Below, piece after piece: positions 12,792 through 24,700 of a stretch of DNA of 64,000 nt; the first letter of the stretch is position 1, and each line of letters opens with the position of its first letter. Below the pieces are notes generated by a model, which was not told where the DNA came from, ran no database searches, and saw only the letters and a program-made list of their open reading frames with translations. Location of the stretch: contig JAVGVS010000283.1 of assembly GCA_032718565.1 (NCBI GenBank), positions 399,791 to 463,790 on the forward strand, read 5' to 3'. The translations under genes and the position numbers were made by a program. This stretch comes from Distichodus sexfasciatus (taxonomy: Eukaryota > Chordata > Actinopteri > Characiformes > Distichodontidae).

Positions 12792-12979
12792 CTCTGCGAC
12801 TTGCGGGTAAAGTGAGTGATTATTTGTCATTGTGAGCACAGCACACCGTGTGACCTGTGCATCTGACCCATCTTTGAGGGAGCAGTGGGCAGTTTTTGTC
12901 AAGAGTCTGGAGAGTAGTGCTTAGGGACGATACCTTGGTCAAGACTGGCCAGAGTTACGGGCCGTCACAGATGCTATTA

Positions 12980-13156
12980 TTACACAGCAGCGGGCAACGC
13001 GGACAACTTGTGGCGCGCCTGTGACGTCACTGCCGCCGGTCGCCTCGGAGATGACGACAGAGACGCGTCTCTCCGGTTAGGCGCGGGAAAGGAGGGGAAG
13101 AGAGAAAAGAAGAGACAGCATTTGCGAACTTGCAATCGTTAAACATCTCGTCTGCA
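12980..13156 (+). promoter_or_regulatory. RANBP1: RANBP1 promoter and 5' UTR with a palindromic CRE
   Basis: GC-rich segment with a perfect cAMP-response element TGACGTCA at 13022-13029, 130 bp before the start codon. It is followed by CpG-rich and then purine-rich sequence leading to the ATG. CREs close to the start site are typical of CREB/ATF-driven housekeeping promoters. The transcription start itself cannot be seen. Confidence 0.6.
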
Positions 13157-16100
13157 ATGGCCGATCCGAAGGTGAGGCTAAGCTTTTTCGGTGCTCGCGT
13201 GTCTTACCCGCCGCGACACGATCGCATTTTTAACGTTTAAAAACGGATGCGCGTCAAAAAAAACTGACCGCTCCCGTTCGGCCCCGCGCTTTAAAAAAAA
13301 AAAAAGCCGGTCGCGTTTTCTATTTTACCCATTTGTGCTTGGGAAACTAAAACGTAGCCCCGGTTCGTTTAATCGCGACTTTTGAGGAAAAAGGGCTCCG
13401 GTAACCGTTGTCGTGGTTTAAAAAACCCGACGCCTTTAAAACGCAGTAAAACGGTAAACGTGATGCGCGTCGGATTTTCCGCCGCTCTCGTGTTCCCGGT
13501 AACAGTTCATGTGACGCCTCACAATTTTCGTTGTTGTTTAAGCCAGTTTTAAGCGGCATTTTCACTTATTGCTACAATTAGTATTCATTAAAAATCAGTT
13601 TTATACTGACTCAATGCGCCGTTGTTAACATGCTAACACAAGCGCACTTGTTACTTGGGTAGTTCCGGGGTAGTACGGCCTCGTTCTAAACCGCACTTAC
13701 GCCCTACGTAGTGCTCTCAAAAATGCGCTTGTAACTCGTTTCGCAGCCCTACATAATGCGCTAGTGCTAACCATTTTTGGAACGCCTTCCCGCTAAACTA
13801 GCAAAGAAACGGGAGCGCAAACTTTTAGAAATAATCGTATGTGACCAGTACAGAGTTTTAAGAGATTTATTGCCTCAACGGTAAGATTTTTAATTTGGTT
13901 ATTTTTTAACGCTTCAGCAATCAGCCTTGACGTTTATGCGTCTTAATTAGCGGGGCTTGGCTAGCTAGCTTGAGCCTAGCCGGCTAACATGCTTTCGGGA
14001 TGTGGCGAAGCCATGCGGGATGGCGAATGAACGAGAAGTGGCCAAAAGATGTTTGTTGCAAATACAAAAGTGCTTATTAATGGAAATAAAATAAGTAATA
14101 CGGGTCCATATTTTGTAAATAATAAACCTCCTTTTTGCGACAAACTGCATGTTTTAGACTTGTTAGTGACTGAAGAACCTGCATCGGTCGATTCAGGGTT
14201 CTTCAGTATAGTCCGTTTTTGAGTAATTTTCTCGTCACGTTTATGTGAGCTTTTTAAACAAACAAGACAACAGTAATCTATTTTGACCCAAACTTTTTGA
14301 TTTGGAACCTAATTGTACTTTGTGAAAAATAAGTACATGTTAGCGCCATTTTTATTACAATAAATTGTTGTGTTGACTCTCTAGATTTGTTCACTAGATA
14401 TAATTACTGTAAAAATGAAACGATAGTAAGTTGATGATGGTCATTTTCTTTAATTTATGACGTAGCAGTGTAGTCAGGTTTGCATCCTCTACATCTGTGT
14501 TCTGTGTCGCCTGCTTTAAGTCCCAGACAGGAAAAGGTACCACTGAGGGCACTCCCGAACAAAGAACCGTCCTGGCAATGCCCAATGCTTACTGAAAAGC
14601 CGCCAGCCCTAGTTGCTTCTGAAATTTGAACCCCCAGTCTTATGCATCGCTGTGTGACCATAAGCTTGGGTGTTCAAATGACAAGAGAGCCAAAAACATT
14701 GAGTCCTTAACCAGAATGTAGAATGTAATTTATGAAATTTTGATATTTTTGTGAAAAGGTAGAAAAGTATTTAGAGCCCAAGTCTAAATCTTGGCAACTT
14801 CCTATTGTAACAGTGGGACTCGTGTTCAGGAGTGGGAACGAATCGCGTCACAACAGCAGATCACAAACAAAAGAAGAGCCATGACGTTACGTCCCCAAAT
14901 CCCCACTGCTTTTCATTCTTCCGCAACATTGAGCAGGGGCTGAGTTAGGGGCCCCTGGCCTCAACAAGGGTGTATTGGAGAGCTTATAACTTATAAATTG
15001 TCTTTATGGTTGTCATGCAATGTTGCATGCAATGTTTTGAAAGACCGGACCATTTTTCAAACCAGTTTTCTCAGATGCTTCTGTCTTGAAAACATTTGTT
15101 TCTGTCTTACAAGTTCTAAGACTCGCCAAGCTAAAGGTTGAACTTGTGCTGAAAAAAAATGAACTGCTTATTTGAAACTTTTTCTGCAGGATGCACAAGA
15201 TGACCACGAAGTGACCACAGACAACGTCGATGACTCAAACCACGATCCCCACTTTGACCCCATTGTTTCGCTGCCCGAACGTGAGGTCAAGACTCTGGAG
15301 GAGGATGAGGAGGAGCTGTTCAAAATGTGAGTTTACGCAACTAGCTTCAGTCCTGGAGGTTTTCCATCATACTTGACTTCAGAAGAATTAATCTGGTTTC
15401 TCTGTGAAATGAGCTGCCAGTTATCCCTAACTTTTAAAACTCTTTTGCACACCCTAAACCCCAAAATAACCCAGATAATGCAAGCCTTTGCCCTTCAACT
15501 CTGCAGGAGGTTTTTGTCCTGTCCAAGCTCATTTAAGGACCCTGCATTACGTTTTAACAAGTGTCAAAACTCCACACCTGCCACTGCTTGGGGACGGTCC
15601 ACACATCCTGAGTACCTTAGTGTGTCACCTTTACTAGCATTTGAAGCCGTTGACCCTATGATCACCGGAGTGACTCCTTATCTGGTTACCCTAGTACAGC
15701 TTCTGCACGACAGTGGTCTTTTCTAGATGTGGTGAATGATGCTGCCCTTGTCTAGCAGAGCTTTCGCTATTTTGGGCAGGGGTTTTTTGCCATTCCTACC
15801 AAGGTCTCCATCCCCAAACCCAACTTAGTCAGGGAAGATGAGCATGTTGTAGGCTGATCTTGGGCAGCACCTTGAAAGACTTCTTCCACTGTGTCACCCA
15901 GGCGGGCGAAGCTGTACCGGTTCGCCAGCGAGAACGACCCGCCCGAGTGGAAGGAACGCGGCACTGGCGACGTCAAGCTGCTGCGCCACAAGGAGAAGGG
16001 CTCCATCCGGCTGCTGATGAGACGAGATCGCACGCTCAAGATCTGCGCCAACCACAACAGTGAGTTTCAACACCACCGTTACTCGCTCGCCCTTCCCGAG

Positions 16101-17737
16101 GTCTCGGCAAAACCAGATGGTGGCTGAACTGCTCCTTTTACATCTTATTTTTGTAGTCATGCCCCTGATGGAGCTGAAGCCCAACGCCGGCAGCGACAGG
16201 GCCTGGGTGTGGAACACGCACGCCGACTTCGCCGACGAGGAGCCCAAACCTGAGCTGCTGGCCATCCGCTTCCTCAACGCTGAGAGTGAGTTCCAAACCG
16301 ACTGGCTGGAGTTGGACCATTTTGCCGATTATTAATTCTTGTTTCTTCCAAAAGTTAATCGGTCCCTTAGACAACTTTTTCTGTCTTAGTTGGTAAAATA
16401 GCAACCTGAGCTCTGAAGGTTTAAACTAAAACAAAATGAGCTAAAATGCTCTGGTTACAGAAATGACTTGTTTGTTCAGCGCAACTTTTGGTTTCATTTT
16501 TGAGACTGTTATGTATAAATTTTGAAACCTGGAACACTAGATGCTTGTTACTACAACTGTTCTGGTTGGGTTCTCCTTTTATTCTGGCAAATCAACCAGG
16601 AAGGATTTAAAACCCAAGTTGTTCTGTCTAGTACGAATGCAAGTGGTTTGGAACGCAGCTTTTAGGGTTAGTGGCTCAATCCCTGTTAAATAAAGAACAC
16701 ATTCCTTAAATCATTAATACACCCAGTATATGTAATTGTTTAACATTTCAAGTGTTTTTAATCACTTTTTTACAGAAGTTTAAGATTAGTCTTTTCTGTC
16801 ACTTTCTTTGTCTTTCATAATGACGGACTAATTTTTTGATTGATTCAGAAGTTTAATCGATTATCAAAATAAAAAATCTTATCAGATTAGTGGTAAATAT
16901 TACTGCTTTTGAACATGGAGTGGCACTGTTGCCTCATCTAATGTTGGTTAGGTGGAATGGGTGCAGTTTTGAGTGTAATTTTAATTTTGAATTTAAAGGG
17001 AAATGTTTGTGGTTTAAAAAAAAGAAATCTAATATTGTTCATGTTATACCGCTTGACAGACGCACTGAAGTTTAAGTTGAAGTTCGATGAGTGCAAAGAG
17101 GAGGTCCGGAAATTCATGGAAGGCAAGTCATACACACACACACACACACACACTCGTCCCGTCCTCTGCTGCAGACTCACTCTGTTTGGGGTTGCCTCCT
17201 CCGGCCCCAGACTTTTTTCGTCTGCGACAGCGATTGGCAGGGTGCTCCGTGCAAATCCAGCGTTCACCTGGGCTTGTGCTGGTGCATTCTGCGCACACGT
17301 AAAACAGTCAAACTTATTGAAATGTAGAATCACAGTGTTTTTTACATGTTTACGATGCCAGAATAGTTTTTGGTGAAATCAGGTAAATATGACTTATGAT
17401 AGGTATCAAATGTTGGTGTAATATTTACTTGGTTTGAAGTGTTTTACTCCTCTAGCTAATGCTTTAGATTTAATTAATATCCAAACTACTGCTTTTAAAC
17501 TGTAAACTTTTGAAGAGGTTTGCGAATATCTTATTTGCTGTGAGTAAGTAGTTACCTTGTTGTTTTTGTTCAACAAAAACAGGCAGTGGTGACGAAGCGA
17601 ACCGGGTGGCCAAGAAGCTAGAGGACCTGTCTGTGAAAGACAAGACGAACAACTCTGAAGAGAAGGGGGAGAAGACGGAAGACAAGAAGGAGGACAAGAC
17701 GGAAGACGAGAAGGAGGAGAAGAAAGAGGACAAATGA
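13157..17737 (+). CDS. RANBP1: Ran-specific GTPase-activating protein (Ran-binding protein 1)
   Basis: Six exons: 13157-13171, 15190-15326, 15902-16059, 16157-16285, 17060-17122, 17583-17737; 218 aa (human 201). It binds RanGTP in the cytosol and promotes GTP hydrolysis together with RanGAP, releasing export complexes. Seen in the sequence: an acidic N-terminus (DDHEVTTDNVDDSNHDPHF); a Ran-binding domain of about residues 25-165 with ELFKMRAKLYRF, EWKERGTGDVKLL, RDRTLKICANH, RAWVWNTHADFAD and FKLKFDECKEEVRKFMEG; then VAKKLEDLSVKD, matching the known nuclear export signal. The C-terminus is a long Lys/Glu/Asp tail of about 30 residues built from GA-rich imperfect repeats. Exon 1 has only five codons. 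The fifth intron begins with GC, not GT (see findings). Confidence 0.98.
14487..14560 (+). repeat. SINE-like fragment in RANBP1 intron 1
   Basis: Contains 'ctttaagtcccagacagg', then 'aaaggtaccactgagg'. The same core is found near 42365 (ANKLE2) and 62468 (WDR31), so this is one interspersed family. Confidence 0.5.
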
Positions 17738-20280
17738 AAACAGCTTCTCTCCGACCTGTAACGTTTCTCCCGTTTATACAATGGACTCTGTAAAACAACA
17801 AATTGGACACTTTTTTTCCCCTTCATTTTGTTACTTTTTTCTGTTTTGGGTTTTTATTTGTTGGAATCCCGACCTCACTTAGACCGTTGAGTCCATTTTT
17901 CAATTAAAAATCTTTCACACACACACCAACCCACCCACACGTTCTTGCAGTTCCGCGGCCCATTGCGGCCACGACTTAAACTACACGCCGCACCACGTGA
18001 CGTCAAGCTTTTGAACCCAACGGACGGAGCTTGTTACTTATTGAACGATTCCCACATTGGGGCAAAGAAAAGGTTTCTTTTTTGTGTGTATGCTGAGGGC
18101 GCAGAATCATATCCAGCATGTGGGTTGACGCCTGGCTGATGCAGAATTTACAAACCTGGATGAGTGCGCAGGTTAAATGAGTTTCTGTAGAGAAACTTTA
18201 CTTACTGGGGTCAGTCTTAGAGCGGGGAGGGGGATGTTACTTTTCATTTTGCGGGTAGTTTGGGGGTATTGCAACTTGTTGAAAGAAAGCGACACGGACG
18301 GGTCCTCGAGTTGGCACTTGGTCGAAGGAAAGCAAAATAAATCAACTAAAATGAAGGCCTGTCTGATGTTTGCTTGACAGAAATCTTTTGAAAAATATCA
18401 GTCTCAGGCCTCGCCTTCAGTTCCGTCAACGCTTGGCTTGACCGACGGGGTCCGATCTGATGCTTTTAGGCCAACAGTCGCACTCGAGCCTTGTGAAGAA
18501 TGTGAAGCTCCAGTTTATTTGTAGTAGCACTAAAACATAACCCATATCAGTAACCAAATAAAATGGTCACAGTAACCCTTGTTCTTCTGGGACGGTTCCA
18601 TGACCCTTCCGGCTGTCGCATTTGGTCTCTGGAGGATTGTGCGTTTGCTTTTTCTCCACCCAAGGTGTTGGCTAGCTCAACATATCTTACACTGTTTTGT
18701 TTTTGTTTTTTTAGGACTGAATTTCAGTGGTGAATAGTGTACTTGCATTCCCCTGCATTTGTGGGCTCTTTTGATAAATAATACCAATCAACTTTGGGCA
18801 CATTGTCTTACATTTGGCATTTTGATGAATTGACTTGAAGAAATCTCTTGTTTTGCTAAAACTGTTATGCACAGTGTAAAGAAACCAAATTAAAAAAAAG
18901 ATAAACGAGGCTACCATCCTTCAACCATGTCCTTTCTTTGGTTTCTGGGTGTAAAGCTTGACTGCTGGTGGTCTCTTTTTGGGAAATGTTTGGGGTCAGA
19001 TTTTGCTGAATTTAATGTTAATGTGTGCAGAGATGTGAAGGCGGTTGTCTGGTGGAATAATGCTTGCCTAAGTAATGAGAGGTCCTGTGTCACTTCCAGC
19101 TTTAACTCCAGGGACATGTTCCTGCTCATTAGGATTTGCACATTGCACCGGATAACGCTCTGATCAGTGCTAAATTTGTAAATATTCCCAATATGTCTTC
19201 TGTCTGTATTGGACCTAAACTTACAGAAAATTGGAGGATTGGGTATTATTCAAGAACAGTATTCACAAAGTTTCTTCATTAGTCACGAATATGGTTATCA
19301 AGTAATCCTCAGTTCGTCCCTCGCTAAGGACAAGTAGTACTGTGATTTAATCTCATAATCTTCCTGATAACATCTTTCAAAGTTTACTTTTAATCTAACA
19401 TCAGCAAGACCGTGTGCACTTAGCCCCTGCCACAATATTTGGATATGATAGTAATGGATAAATATGTTCTGAAATAATACCATCGGAAAAGTAAAAATTG
19501 ATCTGTCCAAATGTCTTGTAATAAGATTCATCACATTTTGTATGATACTCTGGGTAAAAACTGAAGTAAAGAAGTAAAATGGAAATAAGTACTGATGGCA
19601 TAGTAATCCAAATACCAACACTGACATCAATAAATTTTCCCTTTCTCATCTGTTAAGAGTTAGGAACGATTTTTGTGTTTATTTTACATTTGTATTTATT
19701 TGCATCATTTGTGTGAAACCAGAATGTAAAACCTGATCAAATTTCAACTTTTATCTCCTCTAGAGCCTGTCCAGAAATTATTATTGATGGTGTGGTGCAA
19801 TTTGGATTAAAAAGAAAAACGGGGGCTAATTATTTTTGGGGTTATTTAAAAAATGTATAGATTATTGCCTAGATTTTAAATGCATTGGGTCAACGTGAGG
19901 TGGGTGTACCTTCAGTTGCAAACCTGATTTGAAATAACAGTATATTCTATCCACCACACACTTATGGTCTAAAGCAAGTCTTTAAGATCAATATTTCTGG
20001 TCTGTTAGAGGCAAGATAGTCAACCTAATAAAACCGTAAAACTGATACTACATGCATAACCCGGTGATGAGTTGATGGAGGTGAAAATTCTGACTACAAT
20101 ATCAAAAACCAGCAACTACAACAAATCGTACACCAGTGACATGAGGGCAGAACCTTCAAATATATATATTAACGTTGCCGATTTGACGTCTGACCTAAAA
20201 ATATTTCTTCTCATTAGTATTACAAATTCGACTTTGTTCATCTTAGAACAAAATACTACATGTTAAAACGTTTTGGGCCA
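17738..20280. other. RANBP1 3' UTR and RANBP1-GOLGA3 intergenic DNA
   Basis: An ATTAAA at 17903-17908 is a plausible RANBP1 polyadenylation signal, followed by a CA-rich stretch. Beyond it I recognise no gene. Two overlapping minus-strand open frames near 19298-19649 have no splice context or family likeness. The rest is AT-rich. Confidence 0.5.
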
Positions 20281-20430
20281 CACTGTATTATAACATTTTT
20301 AACTGTCCGTACTGTCGGAACCTTTGTTCGCGGTGCGATGTTTTCAGTCGGACCGCTACACTTCACGGAACCTAAACAGCCACGTAGCGGAGGAGAGCGA
20401 GCAGGGAGGAGAACGTCGGGAAGGTTCGCG
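20280..20430 (+). promoter_or_regulatory. GOLGA3: likely GOLGA3 promoter / first untranslated exon
   Basis: An abrupt change from AT-rich DNA to CpG-bearing sequence around 20310-20430 suggests a start region about 1.3 kb upstream of the GOLGA3 initiation exon. A possible donor is 'gggaag|gttcgc' near 20423. Inference from composition and position only. Confidence 0.35.
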
Positions 20431-20611
20431 CTTTAAATTTATTTCAGTATTTCGCTTTTATCCACCACACAGCTGCTACATCGTTGCTTGGTCGGTTGCT
20501 GTATAATAGTCTGGTTTTCACCGAGCGTTAAGCCTCAGCTGTTTGTCTTCCTGTTAGCTCTAGGAGGCTTATTTACTTGACGGATCGTTAGCTTAGCCAC
20601 TTTTTCTGGCG

Positions 20612-21172
20612 AGGGTGCGTGCCAAACGGTTCCCTACTCCCTAGGTAGTGCATTAAGGGAGGGCACTTGTGCGCCATGTAACCGTCTGATAATTAGGCGA
20701 CGATACGATATGAAAAATCATTTTTAGTGTTCGCATTTCGGTTGTTATCGAGATCACGCAGTTTTGTATTGGTGTTGCTTTATGTATAATATAAATACTG
20801 ATATTAGTGATTGTAGCACATTTAATTAAAATGTGCTTATAATTGTCGTTTTTTGATAAAGGTTCATTATTTTACTGCACCATTTCTGTAATAGTGACTG
20901 TGAAGTACACCTAGTTAAGATGTGTTTACAATTTGAATTAGGTGACAGTTATTAGTAAATGGAGACATATTTATCATTTTACTTCAATATTTTTTTTCCC
21001 ACTTTTTTTGCTTCAATGTAGTGAACTAGTGATATTTCCTCCCTACTTAGTAGTGAATGCCATGCATCCTAGGAAGGCACCTGAATGTAAAACAGCACAT
21101 TTGCCCATTTAGTGCCCTTTACTCAAAGACCTGCACTACTTAGGGAGAAGAATACAGTTTGGGACGCACCCT
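20612..21172. mobile_element. MITE with TIR 'agggtgcgt.ccaaac', about 560 bp
   Basis: The left end (20612, 'agggtgcgtgccaaac', then 'ctccctaggtagtgca', then 'agggcact') is matched in reverse complement by the right end up to 21172 ('gtttgggacgcaccct', preceded by 'tgcactacttagggag' and 'agtgccct'). Together they form imperfect terminal inverted repeats of about 60 bp. The interior is AT-rich with no transposase, so it is non-autonomous. It lies in the presumed first intron of GOLGA3. No clear target-site duplication. Confidence 0.7.
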
Positions 21173-21606
21173 AGGATCTGTGCGAGTTCCTGGCTAAGTG
21201 CCTCATGCATGCTAACGCTGATGCATCATGTGTTACGAGGAACTTCGTTGTAAAATAATCTGAAACAAGATTACTAACCGACAGCTTGTGTAGATACTCG
21301 ACAAATGTTGTATGACCACTGTCTCTTTCATTACTAACAATAGGCATTGCTATAGATAGCATACTGCATTAACAGGGCAATGCTGGCTAATCTCCCTCTG
21401 CTTAGCCGGACGGTGCACATTTGACCTGGAGTTCTGAAAGATCTTAAAGTGTCAAGTGTCAAAGGTCACATTGTGCTAGATTGCCTTCTTCACAGCAGCT
21501 AAAATGGATAAATAATGAACTATATTTGAGTTTCCTTTTAAAACAAAAAAACCCCATTCCCTTCTTTGGTGAAGGTACATACAGTGGTTACTGCAACCTG
21601 GAGGCC

Positions 21607-21783
21607 ATGCTGAAAAGAATTTGTCCCTGAAGCACCGCACCCTTGTCCATGGATGTCGCTACGGCATTGCCTGAAATCTTACGAAGATGGAAAATGGTAA
21701 GGCGGAAGCAATATCCCAGGAGACTTCTCAACACCTTGCCCAACCTGGAGAAGACCCGCTCCCGAATTCTTACAAACCGCTAG
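21607..21783 (+). promoter_or_regulatory. GOLGA3: two upstream open reading frames in the GOLGA3 leader
   Basis: In the exon carrying the GOLGA3 start codon there is a 7-codon uORF at 21607-21630. A second ATG at 21649 opens a 44-codon frame that runs through the main ATG (21687) in a different frame and stops at 21781-21783. An overlapping uORF of this kind usually lowers translation of the main frame. Whether the exon extends upstream of 21607 depends on its acceptor, perhaps at 21584. Confidence 0.5.
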
Positions 21784-24700
21784 ATCTGGAAAATTCGCTG
21801 GCTCTTGAGAAAATTCCCAATGGTGAGTGTTTTGATTTGCTTGGATTTTGAAAGTGTGGACTTCAGTCCTGTGGGTTCAAACTGCATGCTGTGATCAGGG
21901 TCAGCACGGAACAGTTTAACCCAAGAGTCTATATTCCAGTCCAACCGATCCCATTGTAAAGGCTGACCACTGCATTTTTCTTTTTAGTTGACTCGAGTTG
22001 TGACACGTGCTAGTCACTCACTGTAACAGTTGCTTTTTCTTAATTATGCTGCCTGACTTGTTTCTCCAGGTGCACTATACAACGTGCTGTTGGTGACTGG
22101 TAAAAGTTTCATGTGGAGTGCTGTTGCAATAGTGGTCTACTGGCAGTTTTCATGAAGACTCGTAGTGGAAGTTGGGGTACCAATGGGGTACCAGTGCAGT
22201 AGTACTCGGTATTGGGCAAATGATACAGCACAAATATTGATTTACATTTACTGCATTTGTCAGAAGCCCAACAGTAGTTTAAGGCTCTTCTTGAATTTAC
22301 ATCTATTCATTGGAGCATGATGGTTGCCTAGTTGTAGAATCCTTGAGTAATTGTGGGTTCAAGCTTGGAAATTTTCTATTCACACTGTGCTCACTGAACC
22401 AAAAGTTGCTCCAGGGAGTGAATGGATGTCATTACAAAATATAATAAGTTGCTCCAATCATTAATGTAAATCGTTTACCATTCAACCCTTTTGTTCTGTC
22501 CAGGCACAAGCTACATGACATCTGAGAAACAGGCTATAAATGTTCAGGAAAAAAGCAAACCCTGAGAACAGATGAGGGAATCATTTCATAAAGCAGGGTC
22601 AGCATTCTAGAGTCACAGGATGTTGGAACCGAGCAGTGTCTAGGAGTGGATCACAGACTGCCTTGAAATCCTTTCTTATTAACCCACTTGCTTCAGTTAT
22701 AAATTTGCCTGTGATGGATCTAAAGATACACTGACCTCTCTGTCTCTCCCACAGGTCATATCAGAGCCGAGCCGCTGGAAAATGGACAGTCGGGCACGGC
22801 AGCCCAGCCTCCTGCCACGGGAGACGGCCCCGACCACCGGCCAGACCCAGGTGTGGCCTCTTTCCCTGACAGCCTAGAGAAGTCTGAGGGCTCTGTTCAC
22901 AAGGGCGACGCGCTGCAGTCGCTCAGACTAAGTATCCCAATGCAGGAGACGGAATTGTGTAAGCACTTGACACTGAGTAACTGCCCCCCGACCCAGCAAT
23001 ACACCCTGTCCCAACCCCGACCCCAACCCGACCCTGGCTGTGTTTTAACCAGAGTTTGGCTAATCAGGCTGGTTTTGATTGATCTAGAACGCCCTTTTCT
23101 TTTCTGTGCATTTTACCCCGGCTGTAATGAAGAGCTTAGAGTGGGATTGTTGCTGTTTTGATACAACCCTCTTCTGTTTTCATCCTTCCTGGCTAGGGGC
23201 GAGTCTTGTCTGGTTGAGTGTGCGTCTGTTGCTTGGTGGAGATCCGTGTTTTTATGTCTCTGTGTGTATGTTTGCGTTGAATTATGGACAGGTCTAACTT
23301 GTGGAATATGGGTCTTGCTCTTGTTTATGGTTTCCTCCAAAAATCCCAGAAGCATGGCCCTTATGCCTACATTAATCCTGAGACTAATCGACCTCTTGGA
23401 TCGTTACCTAACCAGTTTGCCACTTTGCTAACCTGTTCTGTATGGAATGGCTAACGGCTTTTTGGAGTCTTTTGGATCAGGACTTGGTTGCATGCAGTTT
23501 TCCGGTTTTGGGGGCACTGAGAGATGCTACTGTAGTTAAAACGATTGAAAGCTGAGAATTTTTTTATTGCTTTATGCCTATGACTTATTTTAATAAACCA
23601 TATTAGCTTTCAGTATTTTTTGCTACATTTGCTTCCTTAACCAGTGCACCTTTAACCAAAGGGAATGGCATGATCAGTCGTTTGTTCTTAAAGCTAAATC
23701 ACTTCTTTTCTCTGCACAATAATTATCATTGATTGCTAAGCTGTCAAGTCTTGGCTGACCAGTGTTCCGGGGTCTATCTACAGTGGTGTGAAAATCCTGG
23801 TGTTGGAAATGTGTTTCTTCTAGCGGCCAATGAACCATCTCTGGAGATGGAGAATGAGGAGAAAATCCGCCTGGAGGCACGGCGGCGTCTGGAGGAGCAG
23901 CTGAAGCAGTACCGTGTACAGAGGCAGAAAGAGCGGGTAAGACGTGATCGTAGAACGTTTATGCTTCTGATCAACGCCTGTTAACATCTCACCAAGAAGA
24001 ACATCGCACTTGTTCCTTCTAAATTCATTTTTAGCGACGTGGACTTTATTTGGTGATGCCTCCGCCTCGCGAGGCTGCCAGAGTAATCGCATGAGTCACT
24101 GACTGGCGTCATTCGCTCTGGCTTTTGTTGTTTCCAAAACAGCTTGTCAAACGTTCCTCCTCCGGCCTGTCACAGGTCCAATTTGTGAGGAAATGCTGGA
24201 ATATTGAGCGAACAGACCGTTTTTGTTTGCCACTGTTCATTTAGAGATGGCGCACCAGTGCCTGCATGTTTTTCTTCCCCCCCGTGATGCTTTGCCTCAT
24301 TTAGCATTTTGCATCAGCTTTAAGTCAATTAAGCATCTTTTTATTTGTGGGCATTTATGTCGCATTTGATGAGTTTGATAAGGAAGAACTCTAAGAAGAG
24401 CAACTATGCGAGGGCATCTGTTGCCTATAGTTCAGGGTGTCTGGCAACTCGCATTGGCCCCAGTTCTGGCCAGCGTTGCTTTCTTTTTTGCCCTAGTTTA
24501 GCCTCACTGTTTTTTGTAGTACCACCTAAATATCTGTGCTGGAGGTCGGCCGATATTGGTTTTGCAGGGCTGATATCGCTACAGATTATTGTTAGTTAAC
24601 AGGGCCGATAACTGGTCAGATATTCCAAGATTCGCTTCTCCGAAATCTGAATGCGAGACAGCTGTTCTTCCTGACTTTATTGTTGACTCTTACCTTCCCT

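Larger units (their letters stand above)
10948..12800 (+). other. ATOSB: ATOSB 3' untranslated region
   Basis: The stretch from the stop codon to a canonical AATAAA at 12786-12791 contains no splice-linked exons. GA-rich and A-rich sequence precedes the signal and GT-rich sequence follows it, as expected for a cleavage site. The inferred UTR is about 1.85 kb. It contains the foldback element at 11914-12086. Confidence 0.65.

Noticed and set aside
19298..19649. Two overlapping minus-strand open frames with hydrophobic residues
   Set aside because: AT-rich sequence gives Phe/Ile/Tyr-rich frames by chance; no recognised family, no clear exon structure, and both frames are open at once.
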